DNA of 64,000 bases, taken from NCBI GenBank assembly GCA_949130485.1, contig OX422192.1, positions 4,162,085-4,226,084 of the forward strand, read 5' to 3'. The notes beneath the pieces are model-generated. The model did not search any database. It had not been told where the DNA came from and saw only the letters and a program-made list of their open reading frames with translations. Below are positions 1 through 10,689 of this stretch, in pieces. Both the position numbers and the translations under genes were made by a program. The stretch's first letter is position 1, and each line of letters begins with the position of its first letter. Source of the stretch: Agelas oroides (taxonomy: Eukaryota; Porifera; Demospongiae; Agelasida; Agelasidae).

Positions 1-199
1 CAAATGCTACAGTTTTGGCATCTGCTTTTTCACAGTAACAGTAAGCCTAAGGCATGGCTGGTATATTGTTCGAAGGAATAGGCTCGTTATGGTGGAGAGG
101 TATTGTAGTGAGTGTGCCTCACTATTCATTGTACATACTTAAGTTTAGCTCCTTTGATGGTGAAGCTTGTTTCAATAAAGCCTTACCGCACTATTCTAA

Positions 200-575
200 T
201 ACCGTATAGCGGGAAATTTTCGCTGGTGCAAATTTTCGCGGAAAAGCGTCCTGACTCTTCAGAAGAAATTTTCGCGGAACGCGAAACGCTCTGACCACAC
301 CCCTACCAGTTGATGCGACATCTTCGGACCGTCTCTTACGGTTTCATTGGTATTTTGTACAGTAGCAGGCTGATTCTTCTTTACAGCAACCATTTAGAGG
401 GCAGACAGACTGTAGAGAACCATCTCGTTCACATGGGTACTCGACGTACGCACGTAATGACGTCATCAATTTCCATCTTAGTTCATTTTTTCGCAGTTTT
501 TATTTTCGCGGAAGCAGGTCTGTCCGCGAAAATCGCGAAAATTTGCACCCAGCGAAAATTTCCCGCTATACGGTA
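200..575. mobile_element. MITE with TACCGTATAGCGGG ends
   Basis: Both ends read TACCGTATAGCGGGAAATTT inward, followed by GCTGG and GCAAATTTTCGCG. The arms form an inverted repeat of about 45 bp with one indel, flanking roughly 290 bp of unique DNA. No transposase frame is present, so it is a non-autonomous DNA transposon. A TA duplication is possible but cannot be separated from the terminal TA. Short open frames inside are shadows of the repeat. Confidence 0.75.
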
Positions 576-576
576 C

Positions 577-956
577 TACGCTTAAAAAATAATTCGGTTG
601 TGACCATAGGTTAACCTTTGAACTGCAATTGTCGCAAATTTGCGACCCACACAGGCATGCGCTAAGTGCAGCTGTCGCATTTATGCGACAAAGTAGCCAA
701 CTTGCGCTTACTGCAGGAAGCTAGACTTTGGGGTAAACCCTGACTGTTTAAGTCTAGGCCACACTTTTCCACTTACATCACTATTCAGGAAAGCCAGGAA
801 GGGGTGGTACTAGTTTGTTAGTGATCGTGGATTTTGACAAGGGCTGCTAAACACAAAGCTTTCACTCGAACAGAGGAAGCAAACGGCCTCCAGTTCACTT
901 AAATTAGATCTTACATTGCATAATCATCACAATACGTGGAAACACGAAGGTGTGCT
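577..956. other. Unassigned spacer
   Basis: I see no convincing coding frame, RNA gene or repeat boundary in this stretch. It contains several TTTGCGAC/TTATGCGAC words close together (about 630-690) that could be remnants of a degenerate repeat. Confidence 0.4.
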
Positions 957-1172
957 TTAGTAGCTAGGTAAGTGTACAGCTAGTATTTCCTAGAATTGTC
1001 TGCAGACCTCCTTAAATTTCTGCAAACATGAAGGCAGTACCAAGTGTAGCTAGATAGTTGTATAGCTGGTTTTTCCTTGAATTGTGTACATATTTCATAG
1101 AACTGATGAAGGCAGTACCAAGTGTCCCTTTGCTAGGTAGGAGTATAGCTGGTTTTTCCTGGAATTGTGTAA
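957..1172. repeat. Tandem repeat, about 79-bp unit, 2.6 copies
   Basis: The words AAGGCAGTACCAAGTGT, GTATAGCTGGTTTTTCC and GGAATTGTGT recur in the same order. Two nearly full units start near 1029 and 1107, and a more diverged partial unit lies at the left. The unit is not a multiple of three over its whole length and no frame runs through it, so it is annotated as noncoding. Confidence 0.65.
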
Positions 1173-1501
1173 AGACAAACTATGACAGTACACCTGTTTA
1201 GAGACTTGTAAAAAGACCACAAAGGCTGGCTTCAGTCACTATCTTATACTAAATTGAATTAGCATAATTAGGACTCTGGCTTACAAAGAATTAGATTCAT
1301 GATAAATTTTTGGAATTAAATTTCTTAGCAGAGGCGGAGACAGCTACCAAGAAGTGGGGGGCTCATGTTCTAAATGTTACGCTGTGGGGGTGTGCAAGCA
1401 TGCCCGTACCCCCAATTACGGTAAAGTTTACTCTAATTAATGCTACCTGAGTAAAAGGGTAAGGCCCAAGGTTGCGCATAATTAGACCACATGAGAGCAA
1501 A

Positions 1502-1546
1502 CTATACGCTTAGTCTCGTGGGGTCTGGGTGAGACTACTATACGCT
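1502..1546. mobile_element. 27-bp mini-MITE with perfect 9-bp duplication
   Basis: A 27-bp segment at 1511-1537 begins TAGTCTCG and ends GAGACTA, so its ends are inverted repeats. It is flanked immediately by CTATACGCT on both sides (1502-1510 and 1538-1546), a perfect 9-bp direct repeat that is the expected target-site duplication. The same end sequence recurs at 14513, 27387 and 32137. It is one of the smallest insertions in the window that still shows both hallmarks of DNA transposition. Confidence 0.75.
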
Positions 1547-2248
1547 GTCATGGGAGAGCCGCAGACCAAACTAGTGGCAGTGTAGCACAGTGTAGCCCTA
1601 ATCCTGGAAACGAGATGATATTGTATTTCTCTGTACAACTAGTAGAAAAATTTGGAGGGTTGAGCCCCCCCCCAATCTGAAAAGTGGGAGGGCCTTAGCC
1701 CCCCCCCTATATCTCCGCCCCTGTTTAGGTAGGATTTGATCATTCGTAGTATTAGAATAATGACAGTATGGCTCAGCTTTGCAAGTTCCAGGCAACCCAA
1801 TGGTGCTCCAAGACCTTATAGCATAGTCCTCACCAAAATTCATTGTAGTCTAGTTTTGGCAGAAGTTGCTTTGCTAGTGGTTGGTTCAAACTTGTATCAA
1901 TTGCTGTACCCTTAATCTTTGAGCATAGCTATACAGTAATCTTTGAGTGTAGCCAGTGCTAGGCCATTTTTGTGACAGTCATTTATTCTAAGAGACTCCC
2001 ACTACTGTGTCATCATATTCTTCAATTGAACATGTATTCAAAGCATTCTTGGGAGAAATCAAAGTCTCTAACAAGTCATATCTACCGTTTTCAACATAGG
2101 CATGGCTTAGAGTAACAAATAATTGCTCTTCTGTGGTGTATGCTAAGACTGAATGACAGCACACTCAGATTACAACTGGTTTGGATGTAGCTACAGGTGC
2201 AGGTTGGACAAAACCCTGATACGCATTAAATGTGTGATGTGTTTGATA
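1547..2248. other. Spacer with C-rich repeat debris
   Basis: The stretch 1650-1725 contains runs of C flanking GTGGGAGGGCC and a TATATCTCC word. The last two reappear at 32465-32510, so this is probably a fragment of a dispersed MITE. No exon or RNA gene is recognised in the remainder. Confidence 0.4.
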
Positions 2249-3258
2249 TTAAGGTGGCAGGGAACCCTGCGTTTTCAAGGTCAATAAACCTGGAATCCAA
2301 GCTGATAGAATTCTTTGTCTTTGTAAATGTTTAGTGCACAGTCCGTTTTGGGAGTCTTCATCCGTTCACTGTCCATAAAATTGGGGATTTTCCCCATTTC
2401 CTGTCGGCATTGGCATCCAATAATCAGTTTATAATTAAGTTAGTTAAGATGTGGCCTGGCGGAACCTGGTCAGAACTTTGAAGATAAGCTTAGATCGACT
2501 TAAAAAAAAAAAAAAAAGAGAAAAAAAAAAAACCAGAGGAGTTTTAGTAGAGTGCTGTAGTGTCAGTAACTGTGAGTAGTGCGTAATGCCTGCTTGTGAA
2601 AGCTAGCTTGTGTATAGAAGCAGCAGAAAGGCCACAGTGTCCAAGACTGTACTCACTGGGTAGGCCCAGGTCTTGCGATCGTATGCCTAGCCTAGTAGGT
2701 GGCCATGGCCCGGTGCTCCGAGTGCTGGGCTAGGCTTTAACTAGAATGCGAAATATATCGTTGGTAGTACCCTGCCGTAGACAAGCAAGCTGCAGAGGAC
2801 TTGTGTGTGGAACAGAACCGTGAGTTGTTTAGCGACATAAGGGGGAGAGGTGGGGCTAGTAATGCTTGCTTCCACTCGTGAATGAGCCCCTCCCGTAGAC
2901 AAGCTGTGAATTTTTTGAAATGTGCATTCATTTTGGTGCAGTCAAAGTTGTCCATTCCAAGAGTAGTGACAAACATGAGTCTAGCCTGACTTTGAGAGTA
3001 GCTCTGAACAAAAGCTGGCACAGATTGATTTGAGATACATTGGTGGATAGGACGCTACCTAGAGTGAGTGTGTAGATGCGTCCATCGAGTGGCAATTTTG
3101 GGTTCATGAATATATTAATGAGCCACTAAAACCCTTTTTAAAGCAAGATTGCCCTAAGGCAAACCCTAACCCTGAAACTAGGAGTAACCCTGGTCCTGAC
3201 GGTAACCCAAGTTTATGTTTTCGTTAACCTCCGCCAAAGGACTTCCCCGCCACCTTAA
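2249..3258. mobile_element. piggyBac-like non-autonomous element, copy 1
   Basis: The element occupies 2253-3254 and is flanked by TTAA at 2249-2252 and 3255-3258, the signature duplication of piggyBac-type transposons. Its inverted ends read GGTGGCAGGGAA and GGTGGCGGGGAA. An A-rich tract lies at 2501-2532 and an ACCCTAACCCTGAAACTAGG segment near the right end. A minus-strand open frame of 94 codons (2737-3021) is largely shared with copy 2, but no transposase motif is visible. Copies 2 (24412-25431) and 3 (63701 to the window end, inverted) are clearly the same family. Confidence 0.85.
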
Positions 3259-4675
3259 TAGCTGCCTTGCAACTGAACAGTTGATCTGTATAATGACTAT
3301 CAGGCCCTTATGATAATGAAACCAAAATGGTTCCTTCTGTCTTAACTTACGTTCTTCTTCTGATCTGATGCCCTTGATCACAGCTGGCTGGGGTATGGCT
3401 ATAATTATGTGGAGAAACAGGCCCGTACCAGGATTTTCAGAGGGGGTTTACATAGATATCTGATGTACACATATGAATGCAAGACTAGGGGTCTGGAGGC
3501 ATGCTCCCCCAGGAAATTTTGAGAAATTAGATGCTCTGAGATTGCTTCTGAGGCCATTTTGGGACAGAAGCAGAACCATAGTAGCTACATGGTCCACTTC
3601 AATGTCAACGGTATATGGACATTTGCTAAGCCAGCTGACATCAGTAGCTGGCAAAACAGCAGGTTGGGTGACAGATGGTGAAATAGTACCATAAGCTCCC
3701 AAAAATACCCCCCCCCCCCCCCCTCCAATTTTGCACACTACTTTGAGGCAAAAGTGGGGAGGGAGCGTTTGCTCAAATATTGGTATTGTGCATATCCCCT
3801 GGTTCCTTGTGATACTACACACAAAGTCGACAATCATGACAACCGCAGTGAAGAATGGCAGCTTTTCTGAAGGTGTATTATGGGAAAAATTTGAGGCGCT
3901 TGTGATGATAGCTGAGAGGCATCGAAGCAACTTGCATCGTCAGTGGTGACAGGGGACGACCCCACGTAAGCTCGTACTATGCAGTGAAGACCTTGGCGGT
4001 GGCCAGTGAACAAGGCCATAGTGATTTCGTTTGTACGTGTTTATGAACACAACACTAACCCAAAGCTCACTAAAAGCGTGCCCAAAAAAAGCTCACCACG
4101 GGGCATTTACATGAGGGCAAATTAGGAAAATTACCTATGCAAGAAATTAGGAGTTAAGGAGGGGGGAGGGCATTTGCTTGAAGGGGGTGTATTTTCGGGA
4201 GCTTATGGTATACAGAGAAGGAAAACCATCAAGCTTATACTGACAGTAAAATTACTACCATACTAATACGTCTCCATGCATTTTCAGTTTGTGTCAAACG
4301 ATCGTATACTCCAGGCTGTTCAGTTACCGCTTCACTGTTGGTGGTGACTCACTGGCCTTAATGACAATTGATGAACTCTCAAGCACCCAGAACAGTACGC
4401 ATGTGCTTATGCGACTTTTCATCTCAGCAGCGTAAACACGTATGCACATTCCGGCCAGTCCTCAATAAAAAATGCGGTGCTCAGCAGTAACAAAACTTGT
4501 TTGGATGGCAATGATTCTCAATGACAACAAAGTTAGTGGGCTACTTACAACCAGTAGGGCATTAAAATGATAGTCAGGCAGTGTATAAAATCTTTTGGAG
4601 GCCAAAAGGGGGGTTACTGCCTACGGGCCTGACAAAAAAAAACTTTATACTGCATATGTACAATGGACACACATT
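3259..4675. other. Spacer downstream of the ankyrin-Roc gene
   Basis: It contains a C run at about 3708-3723, which may be the core of a decayed MITE, and two overlapping opposite-strand open frames of 160 and 73 codons around 3450-3930 without any recognisable domain. The segment 4520-4676 should hold the 3' untranslated region of the minus-strand ankyrin gene. I could not find a convincing AATAAA signal on the minus strand there. Confidence 0.4.
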
Positions 4676-7600
4676 CTATAATTCTTCAGACTCACTGTTT
4701 AGGGTTTCCAGGACCTGACTTCTCACTTTCTCATCCATTGAGTGCTTTTCACTGAATAGTTCACCTAGCAGCATGTCATTATTATAAGGATCAACCAGCA
4801 GTAGATCTTGAACTGAAAGTGGGTTTCTGCCTCTCTGATCAAGAACATTTGTTGCTCCTTTATTAATCATTCTTGCAACTCCAGTGAGAGAGTAACACCT
4901 AACGTCTCCATTAATATCACTGATGGGATACTTGACATCCATGGGATGAATGAATGATTCTGACATTTCTACTGCCTTACAGTGTTCATCTTTAGCTGAT
5001 AAGATTTTCTGGATAACCTCTGAGCGCAGCTGAACACATTTAGCTTTTTCACCTTTAGGGCAGCGCATCATTACTATGACTGATTGATGCTGCAACCCTA
5101 CTTCAACAACTGTTTCAATTGGAACCCAGTTAAGCCATCCTATACCATGCTTCCATACTGAGCATTTGCGGCGAAGAAAAAGTGAGTCTTCACGGCAGTC
5201 ACCTGGATCAAGCCGTAAAGCAAAAGTGAAAGCTAAACGTAGAATAATCACATGAAGGAACTGTGTTGTGAGGAATTGATCATGTCGGATGCACTGGTAA
5301 AACCAACCACATTTGCAACACATGGCATCATCTTGCTCCCATATGTGCAATGGATTTTCAACACTAACTAAAGCTGGGAAGAAGTAGTACGCTTCTGAAA
5401 CATTTGAAGACATGTCTTCAGCCTCATCCTTAAGCAGTTCTAAGGTTTCATGATCCTCAATCTTAAAACAAAATTCCAGGTGGATAAGAAACTCACAAAC
5501 CATATTTAAGTCATCATTTCGAAATGCATTTTTCAACTTGTTGAAAGGAACAACTCCAGTATTCCAGGAAAGATCCTTGTACTGCTTGAAGTTCTTTGGA
5601 GCAAAGATAGCTCCATTGATCTCACCCAATAAAGTCTGCTTTTCAAGGATGACCCACCAGTCTCCACGGCTTTCACTACCTTTCACTAGGAGGAGTAGGC
5701 CTTTGTCACTCAAAGTTGAAATGAGAGGTATAAGGTTGTCAAGGTTGTAAGGAAGAAGTGTACTATTTTCCTTGATACTGACGGCTACATTTGAAACTGT
5801 GCATGCAACATTACCTTTGAATCTTTCCTTAAGAAAGGCATACAGCACATGGCAGTGCAAGTCAACATCTGCTGTCTGTCGCAAGGCAGTGCAGCTTTGG
5901 TTTACCAAAGAACAGAAAAGTCTCAACCCTTTTGCGGCTGGGTCCCTGCAGTCAATAGCAACTTCACCTACAAAGTGAAATAAAACTGGTAACCGTTTGA
6001 GTAAGTCAGACATAAATGTCATTTTCTCTTGAACACTTCCTCCAGTGGATTTTACTACATCAGCATGACTTCCAACCAGGATCACTTCAGGAGGTGTGCT
6101 AGACTGTGAAGCATGGTTGTTAATGAAGGACCACCAGTAACGCATTGTTTCACTAATCCTCTCTTTACTCTCGCTTAAGTTGACAACAATGATAAAAGCC
6201 GGTGGAGTTGAGATTACTGTACTTTTTATGACTGCACCATGGCTGCTGTAATATTCAATCTGACCTGCTAGGTCATAAAGGATAGTGTTGCCAAATATCT
6301 TGCTCTGGAATTTAGTAGGAATGATACCAGCAGTGTGGGGTGAAACATTCTTGACTCTTCTCAACTGTTTGGGGACAATTTTCCAAAGAAAACTAGTGGC
6401 TTCTTTGCAGATAGCTTTGACTAGAGTGCTTTTTCCAGTCTCAGGGTTTCCAACAATAAACATATTAATGTATGTTTGTACTGACTGCTTTGTCTTGCAC
6501 TTAACAATGTGAGAGATTGCTTGTATGAGCTGATAGTTTGTGGTAAGTTCTATGGCTGTCTGGCCTGCATTGTTGACATGCAATGGGTCAACAGAGATTA
6601 ACAAACGCTTAGCAACTTGCACCATTTCTGGGTGAGCTTCTCCAACTCTGCAGGCAAGATGTAGGGGGGTGTTGCCATGTAGGTCACACACAGTAGGATC
6701 ACAATTTTTGTGCTGAAGAAGAGCTGTAGCTGCTATATAATTATTGTACTCGATGGCTGTTAGAAGTGGAGTTAGATGATCATTGTTCGGGATGTTCACA
6801 TCACAACAGACATTAGCCAGCAACTGGGAGATTACAGTTTTTGTATTCCCCCTAACAGCAATGTGTAGTGCTGTATCACCTTCCTTATTCTGGACACTTG
6901 AATTGCATTCCTTATTCAACAGCAGTTTAACAATTATGTCATCTTGCCCATATTTAGTTGCGATGTGTAATGGGGTGTTTTCAGAAATAGAAGTTTGAAC
7001 ATTGAGGTAAACTTTTTCATCATTGATGAGGTATCTGCAAATGTCTACATTACCCCACTGACATGCAATGTGAAGTAGACTGCCTCCGTCCTCATTAAGT
7101 GGGATATCCTGAGCTATCTCACCCCTGTTATTGGGAATGTTAGTCTTACATTTTCTTTCAAGGAGAAGCTTGATAATATCTAATGACTTCTTGTAACAAG
7201 CAATGTGTAGAGGAGTATCACCCTTCTTGTTCTGAATGTTTGGATTGCATTGCTGATGAGCTAACAACTGGGAAATTGCTGCTGTCTTGCTCTCTCTAAC
7301 TGCTAAATGTAGGGGAGTATCAGACACTTTGTTCTGAGCATTTGGGTTGCATTCCTTATTAGACAACAACTGAACAATTGCATCATCTTGCCCATACTCA
7401 GCTGAAATGTGCAATGGAGTGTTTTCAGAGATAGAACTTTCAATGTTAGGGTCACATCTTTCATCATTGATAAGGTACTTGACAATACCCACATCACCCC
7501 ACTGACATGCAATGTGAAGTAGACAGTCTCCATCCTCATTGAGTGGGATATCCTGAGCAGTCTCACTTTTCTTATTGGGAATGTTAGTACTGCATTTCAT

Positions 7601-9949
7601 TTCAAGGAGTAATCGAATAACGCTTAGTGATTTTACATAACATGCAAGGTGTAGTGCTGTGTTCAGATGTGTATTTTGAATGTTGAGATTGCACATTTGA
7701 TCAGTGATGAGGAATGTGATGATTCCCACATCACCCCACTGGCATGCAATGTGAAGTAAACAGTCTCCATCTTCATTGAGTGGGATATCCTGAGCAGTTT
7801 CGCCTTTCACATTGGGAATGTTTATACTGCAATTCAATTCAAGAAGGAATCTAACAATGTGTAAAGATCTCTGGTAACACATAATGTGCAGTGCAGTATT
7901 CAGATTCATATTTTGAATATTGCAATCACATCTTTCATCAGTGATGAGGTATCTGACAATATCTACATCACCCCACTGACATGCAATGTGAAGTAAACAG
8001 TCTCCATCCTCATTGAGTGGGATATCCTGCGGCGTCTCACCTTTCTTGTTGGGAATGCTAGTGCTGCATTTCCATTCAAGGAGGAGCTTGATAATATACA
8101 ATGACTTTCTGTAGCAAGCAACGTGAAGGGGAGTATCACCCTTCTTGTTCTTAACATTTGGATTACAAAGCAACAGTTGACCACTTGTGCTGTCTTGTCC
8201 GTATGTAGCTGCAATGTGTAATGAAGCGCTTTCAGAGATAGAAGTTTGAACAGTGGGGTTACAGCTTCCATCAGTGATAAGGTACCTGACTATATCTACA
8301 TCACCCCATTGACATGCAACATGAAGGAGACAGTCTTCATCATCATTGAGTGGAATATCCTGAGCAGTTTCACCTATCTTGTTGAGAATGTTGGTAGAGC
8401 ATCTCATTTCAAGGAGGAATCTAATGACTCTTAGTGAATTCACATAGCATGCAATGTGCAATGGTGTGTTCAGATAGTGATTTTGAATATTGGGGTTACA
8501 CCGTTGCTCAGCGATGAGGTAACTGGCAATATCCAAATCATCCCACTGACATGCAATGTGAAGCAGACAGTTTCCACTCTCATCGAGTGTAATATACTGA
8601 GCAGTCTCTCCTTTCTTGTTGGTAGTGTTAGTACTGCATTTTTGTTCAAGGAAAAGTTTAACAATATTTAATGATTTATGCTGACAAGCAATGTGGAGAG
8701 GTGTATCACCATCCCTGTTCTTAACATTTGAATCACACTCCCCACAAGACAACAACTGAATAACTATTTCATCCTGCACTTGTTTAACTGCAATGTGCAA
8801 TGGTGTTTCTGTATCTGCATTTTGAATATTTGGATCACACTTCTTGGCAGCTAAAATTTGAGAAACTGAAGTAATTTTATTTACTTTAATAGCAATGTGT
8901 AGTGGTGTATCACCCACTTTGTTCTGAACATCTACATCACACTGCTGATGAGCTAACAGTTTGGAAATTACATCTGTCTCGTTCTGTCTAACTGCAATGT
9001 GTAGTGGTGTATCACCCTCTTTGTTGTGAACATTCAGATCACATTTCTTACATGACAATAGGTCAACAAGTGTGCTACTGCAGCCATTGCCCCCTAGATT
9101 TTTAACAGCAATGTGCAATGGAGTGTTGCCAACTTTGTTTTGTACATTGATATCACACTGCTGATGGGATAACAGTTGGCAAGCTGCTACAGTCTTGTTC
9201 TGTCTAACTGCAACATGTAGTGAAGTATCACCCTCCTTGTTCTGAATATTTACATTGAAGTGTTGATGAGCCAACAGTTTGGAAATCACAGCTATCCTGT
9301 TTTGTTCAACTGCAACATGTAGTGGTGTATCACCATCCTTGTTTGTAACATTTAGTTCACATTCCTTACATGACAGCAGTTGAACAATTGTGTTGTCTTG
9401 TGCATATCTAACAGCACAGTGTAGAGATGTATCACCAACTTTGTTCTGAAAATTGACCTTACACTGCTGATGAGCTAACAGTCGGGAAATTGCTGCTGTC
9501 TTGCTATGTCTGATTGCATAATGAAGTGGTGTATCACCATCCTTGTTTTGAGCATGTGGAATGCATTTTGCACAAAACAACAATTGAACTATTATGTCAT
9601 CTTGCCCATACTTAGCTGCAAAATGTAGAGGAGTATCACCATCGTTGTTGTGAATGTTTGGATTACATTCGTTATATGACAAAAGTTGGAGAACTGTGTC
9701 AGTATGTCCACACTTAACTGCAACATGTAATGGAGTGTTTTCAAAGGTACTACTCGGAGCATTAAGGTTACATCTTTCAACAGTGATGAGGTACTTGACA
9801 ATATCCACATCACCCCATTGGCATGCAATGTGAAGCAGAGAGTCTCCATCATTATGATTCACTGCTAAATGCTGCAGCAGAAAAATTGTGTTGGAGGATT
9901 TTATTACATATGTAACACAGGCATTTAAAGCTCTGAACATGGTGACCAT
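4676..9949 (-). CDS. Ankyrin-repeat Roc-COR (Roco-type) GTPase protein
   Basis: This is an uninterrupted frame of 1757 codons. Residues about 30-1130 are roughly 30 ankyrin repeats (GDTPLHIAV and CLLHIACQWGDVDIV types). A Roc GTPase domain follows: P-loop GNPETGKST at 1167-1175, DLAGQ at 1226-1230, and SHAD for base recognition at 1294-1297. Residues about 1390-1700 look like a COR region, with a CKCGW cysteine cluster near 1547; no kinase domain follows. Roco proteins are intracellular signalling scaffolds that dimerise through COR; the ankyrins presumably bind partners, unknown here. Ankyrin units have duplicated as blocks of 82 residues. The first 26 codons may be intron: a strong splice acceptor (TTTTTCTGCTGCAG) ends at 9872, so the true exon may begin at 9871 with further exons upstream. 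The last codons before the TAG stop at 4676 encode an acidic tail. Confidence 0.9.
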   Translation of the reverse strand: MVTMFRALNACVTYVIKSSNTIFLLQHLAVNHNDGDSLLHIACQWGDVDIVKYLITVERCNLNAPSSTFENTPLHVAVKCGHTDTVLQLLSYNECNPNIHNNDGDTPLHFAAKYGQDDIIVQLLFCAKCIPHAQNKDGDTPLHYAIRHSKTAAISRLLAHQQCKVNFQNKVGDTSLHCAVRYAQDNTIVQLLSCKECELNVTNKDGDTPLHVAVEQNRIAVISKLLAHQHFNVNIQNKEGDTSLHVAVRQNKTVAACQLLSHQQCDINVQNKVGNTPLHIAVKNLGGNGCSSTLVDLLSCKKCDLNVHNKEGDTPLHIAVRQNETDVISKLLAHQQCDVDVQNKVGDTPLHIAIKVNKITSVSQILAAKKCDPNIQNADTETPLHIAVKQVQDEIVIQLLSCGECDSNVKNRDGDTPLHIACQHKSLNIVKLFLEQKCSTNTTNKKGETAQYITLDESGNCLLHIACQWDDLDIASYLIAEQRCNPNIQNHYLNTPLHIACYVNSLRVIRFLLEMRCSTNILNKIGETAQDIPLNDDEDCLLHVACQWGDVDIVRYLITDGSCNPTVQTSISESASLHIAATYGQDSTSGQLLLCNPNVKNKKGDTPLHVACYRKSLYIIKLLLEWKCSTSIPNKKGETPQDIPLNEDGDCLLHIACQWGDVDIVRYLITDERCDCNIQNMNLNTALHIMCYQRSLHIVRFLLELNCSINIPNVKGETAQDIPLNEDGDCLLHIACQWGDVGIITFLITDQMCNLNIQNTHLNTALHLACYVKSLSVIRLLLEMKCSTNIPNKKSETAQDIPLNEDGDCLLHIACQWGDVGIVKYLINDERCDPNIESSISENTPLHISAEYGQDDAIVQLLSNKECNPNAQNKVSDTPLHLAVRESKTAAISQLLAHQQCNPNIQNKKGDTPLHIACYKKSLDIIKLLLERKCKTNIPNNRGEIAQDIPLNEDGGSLLHIACQWGNVDICRYLINDEKVYLNVQTSISENTPLHIATKYGQDDIIVKLLLNKECNSSVQNKEGDTALHIAVRGNTKTVISQLLANVCCDVNIPNNDHLTPLLTAIEYNNYIAATALLQHKNCDPTVCDLHGNTPLHLACRVGEAHPEMVQVAKRLLISVDPLHVNNAGQTAIELTTNYQLIQAISHIVKCKTKQSVQTYINMFIVGNPETGKSTLVKAICKEATSFLWKIVPKQLRRVKNVSPHTAGIIPTKFQSKIFGNTILYDLAGQIEYYSSHGAVIKSTVISTPPAFIIVVNLSESKERISETMRYWWSFINNHASQSSTPPEVILVGSHADVVKSTGGSVQEKMTFMSDLLKRLPVLFHFVGEVAIDCRDPAAKGLRLFCSLVNQSCTALRQTADVDLHCHVLYAFLKERFKGNVACTVSNVAVSIKENSTLLPYNLDNLIPLISTLSDKGLLLLVKGSESRGDWWVILEKQTLLGEINGAIFAPKNFKQYKDLSWNTGVVPFNKLKNAFRNDDLNMVCEFLIHLEFCFKIEDHETLELLKDEAEDMSSNVSEAYYFFPALVSVENPLHIWEQDDAMCCKCGWFYQCIRHDQFLTTQFLHVIILRLAFTFALRLDPGDCREDSLFLRRKCSVWKHGIGWLNWVPIETVVEVGLQHQSVIVMMRCPKGEKAKCVQLRSEVIQKILSAKDEHCKAVEMSESFIHPMDVKYPISDINGDVRCYSLTGVARMINKGATNVLDQRGRNPLSVQDLLLVDPYNNDMLLGELFSEKHSMDEKVRSQVLETLNSESEEL

Positions 9950-10148
9950 ATATATATCATATTAAACTTCCTTGGGGTTTGAGAATATTGCCCATGAAAT
10001 AAATCTCCCAGCTACAAACAATATGTGCAGAGGGCCTGTCTATATGAAATTGGGACAATGAATATTTTGTGCTACTGTAAAATTGAATATTATCCCAGCT
10101 GTACTTAAATTGGAACAATGAATATTTTGTGATACATTGAATACTAGT
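9950..10148. other. 5' flank of the ankyrin-Roc frame
   Basis: AT-rich DNA upstream of the minus-strand open frame. A direct repeat around GGAACAATGAATATTTTG (about 10050 and 10110) is visible. I see no clear promoter or upstream exon. Confidence 0.35.
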
Positions 10149-10560
10149 GAGATGATTTATCATCATGGGGCGAGCCTGAGCAAGCAGCAAACATACTACT
10201 TTGTCATGGCACACAGCAGGATTTGTCACTGTTGGCTGTTTAAGCCAAATTTATATAAGTAGCTAAGTCCTCACCAGAGATAAATATAAGTATCACATAT
10301 TCCCGCCATTTCTCCAGCCAGGGCAGCTAACGTAGCTACACATGCATGGACTACACTTTACACCGAAATCATGAGCTAAATTTTTTGCGTTTATGCCGAG
10401 TGCCGTTTATACTGTGCATGCCCAGCCGCGAGTACCTGAAGTGACCCAGTCAACCACCGTCCGTATTAAATTTGTACCGCCTGTGAGCGGCCTGCCGTCG
10501 TCGGTAGAAGCACAAACCAGTGCCACGCGTGCTTCAACTTCAGTCGTCTTTGCTCCGGGT
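10149..10560. repeat. Dispersed repeat (GGGGCGAGCCTGAGCAAGC family), copy A
   Basis: A segment starting GTGAGATGATTTATCATCAT, then GGGGCGAGCCTGAGC, is followed by blocks that match 33696-34060 in the same order: TCATGGCACACA, GCTACACA.GC.TGGACTA, CACC/TGAAATCATGAGCT, and GAGTACCTGAA. Shorter pieces with the GGGCGAGCSTGAGCAAGC core lie at 43019, 47650 and, inverted, near 36400. No coding capacity is recognisable. Confidence 0.6.
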
Positions 10561-10689
10561 CCCCAACGCTGCAGTAGCCCTCCACTGGCCTTCAGATGCT
10601 TCAAGCAGTATGCTGCTAAGCAGAGGGTTTCAACGCTTGTGCACTAAGTACACCAACTAAAAGCATATACTCCAGGCCACTATGTAAAG

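Noticed and set aside
3448-3930. 160-codon minus-strand frame beside the ankyrin gene
   Set aside because: Composition follows a C run (GGGGGG translated as Gly), no domain is visible, and an opposite frame is also open.
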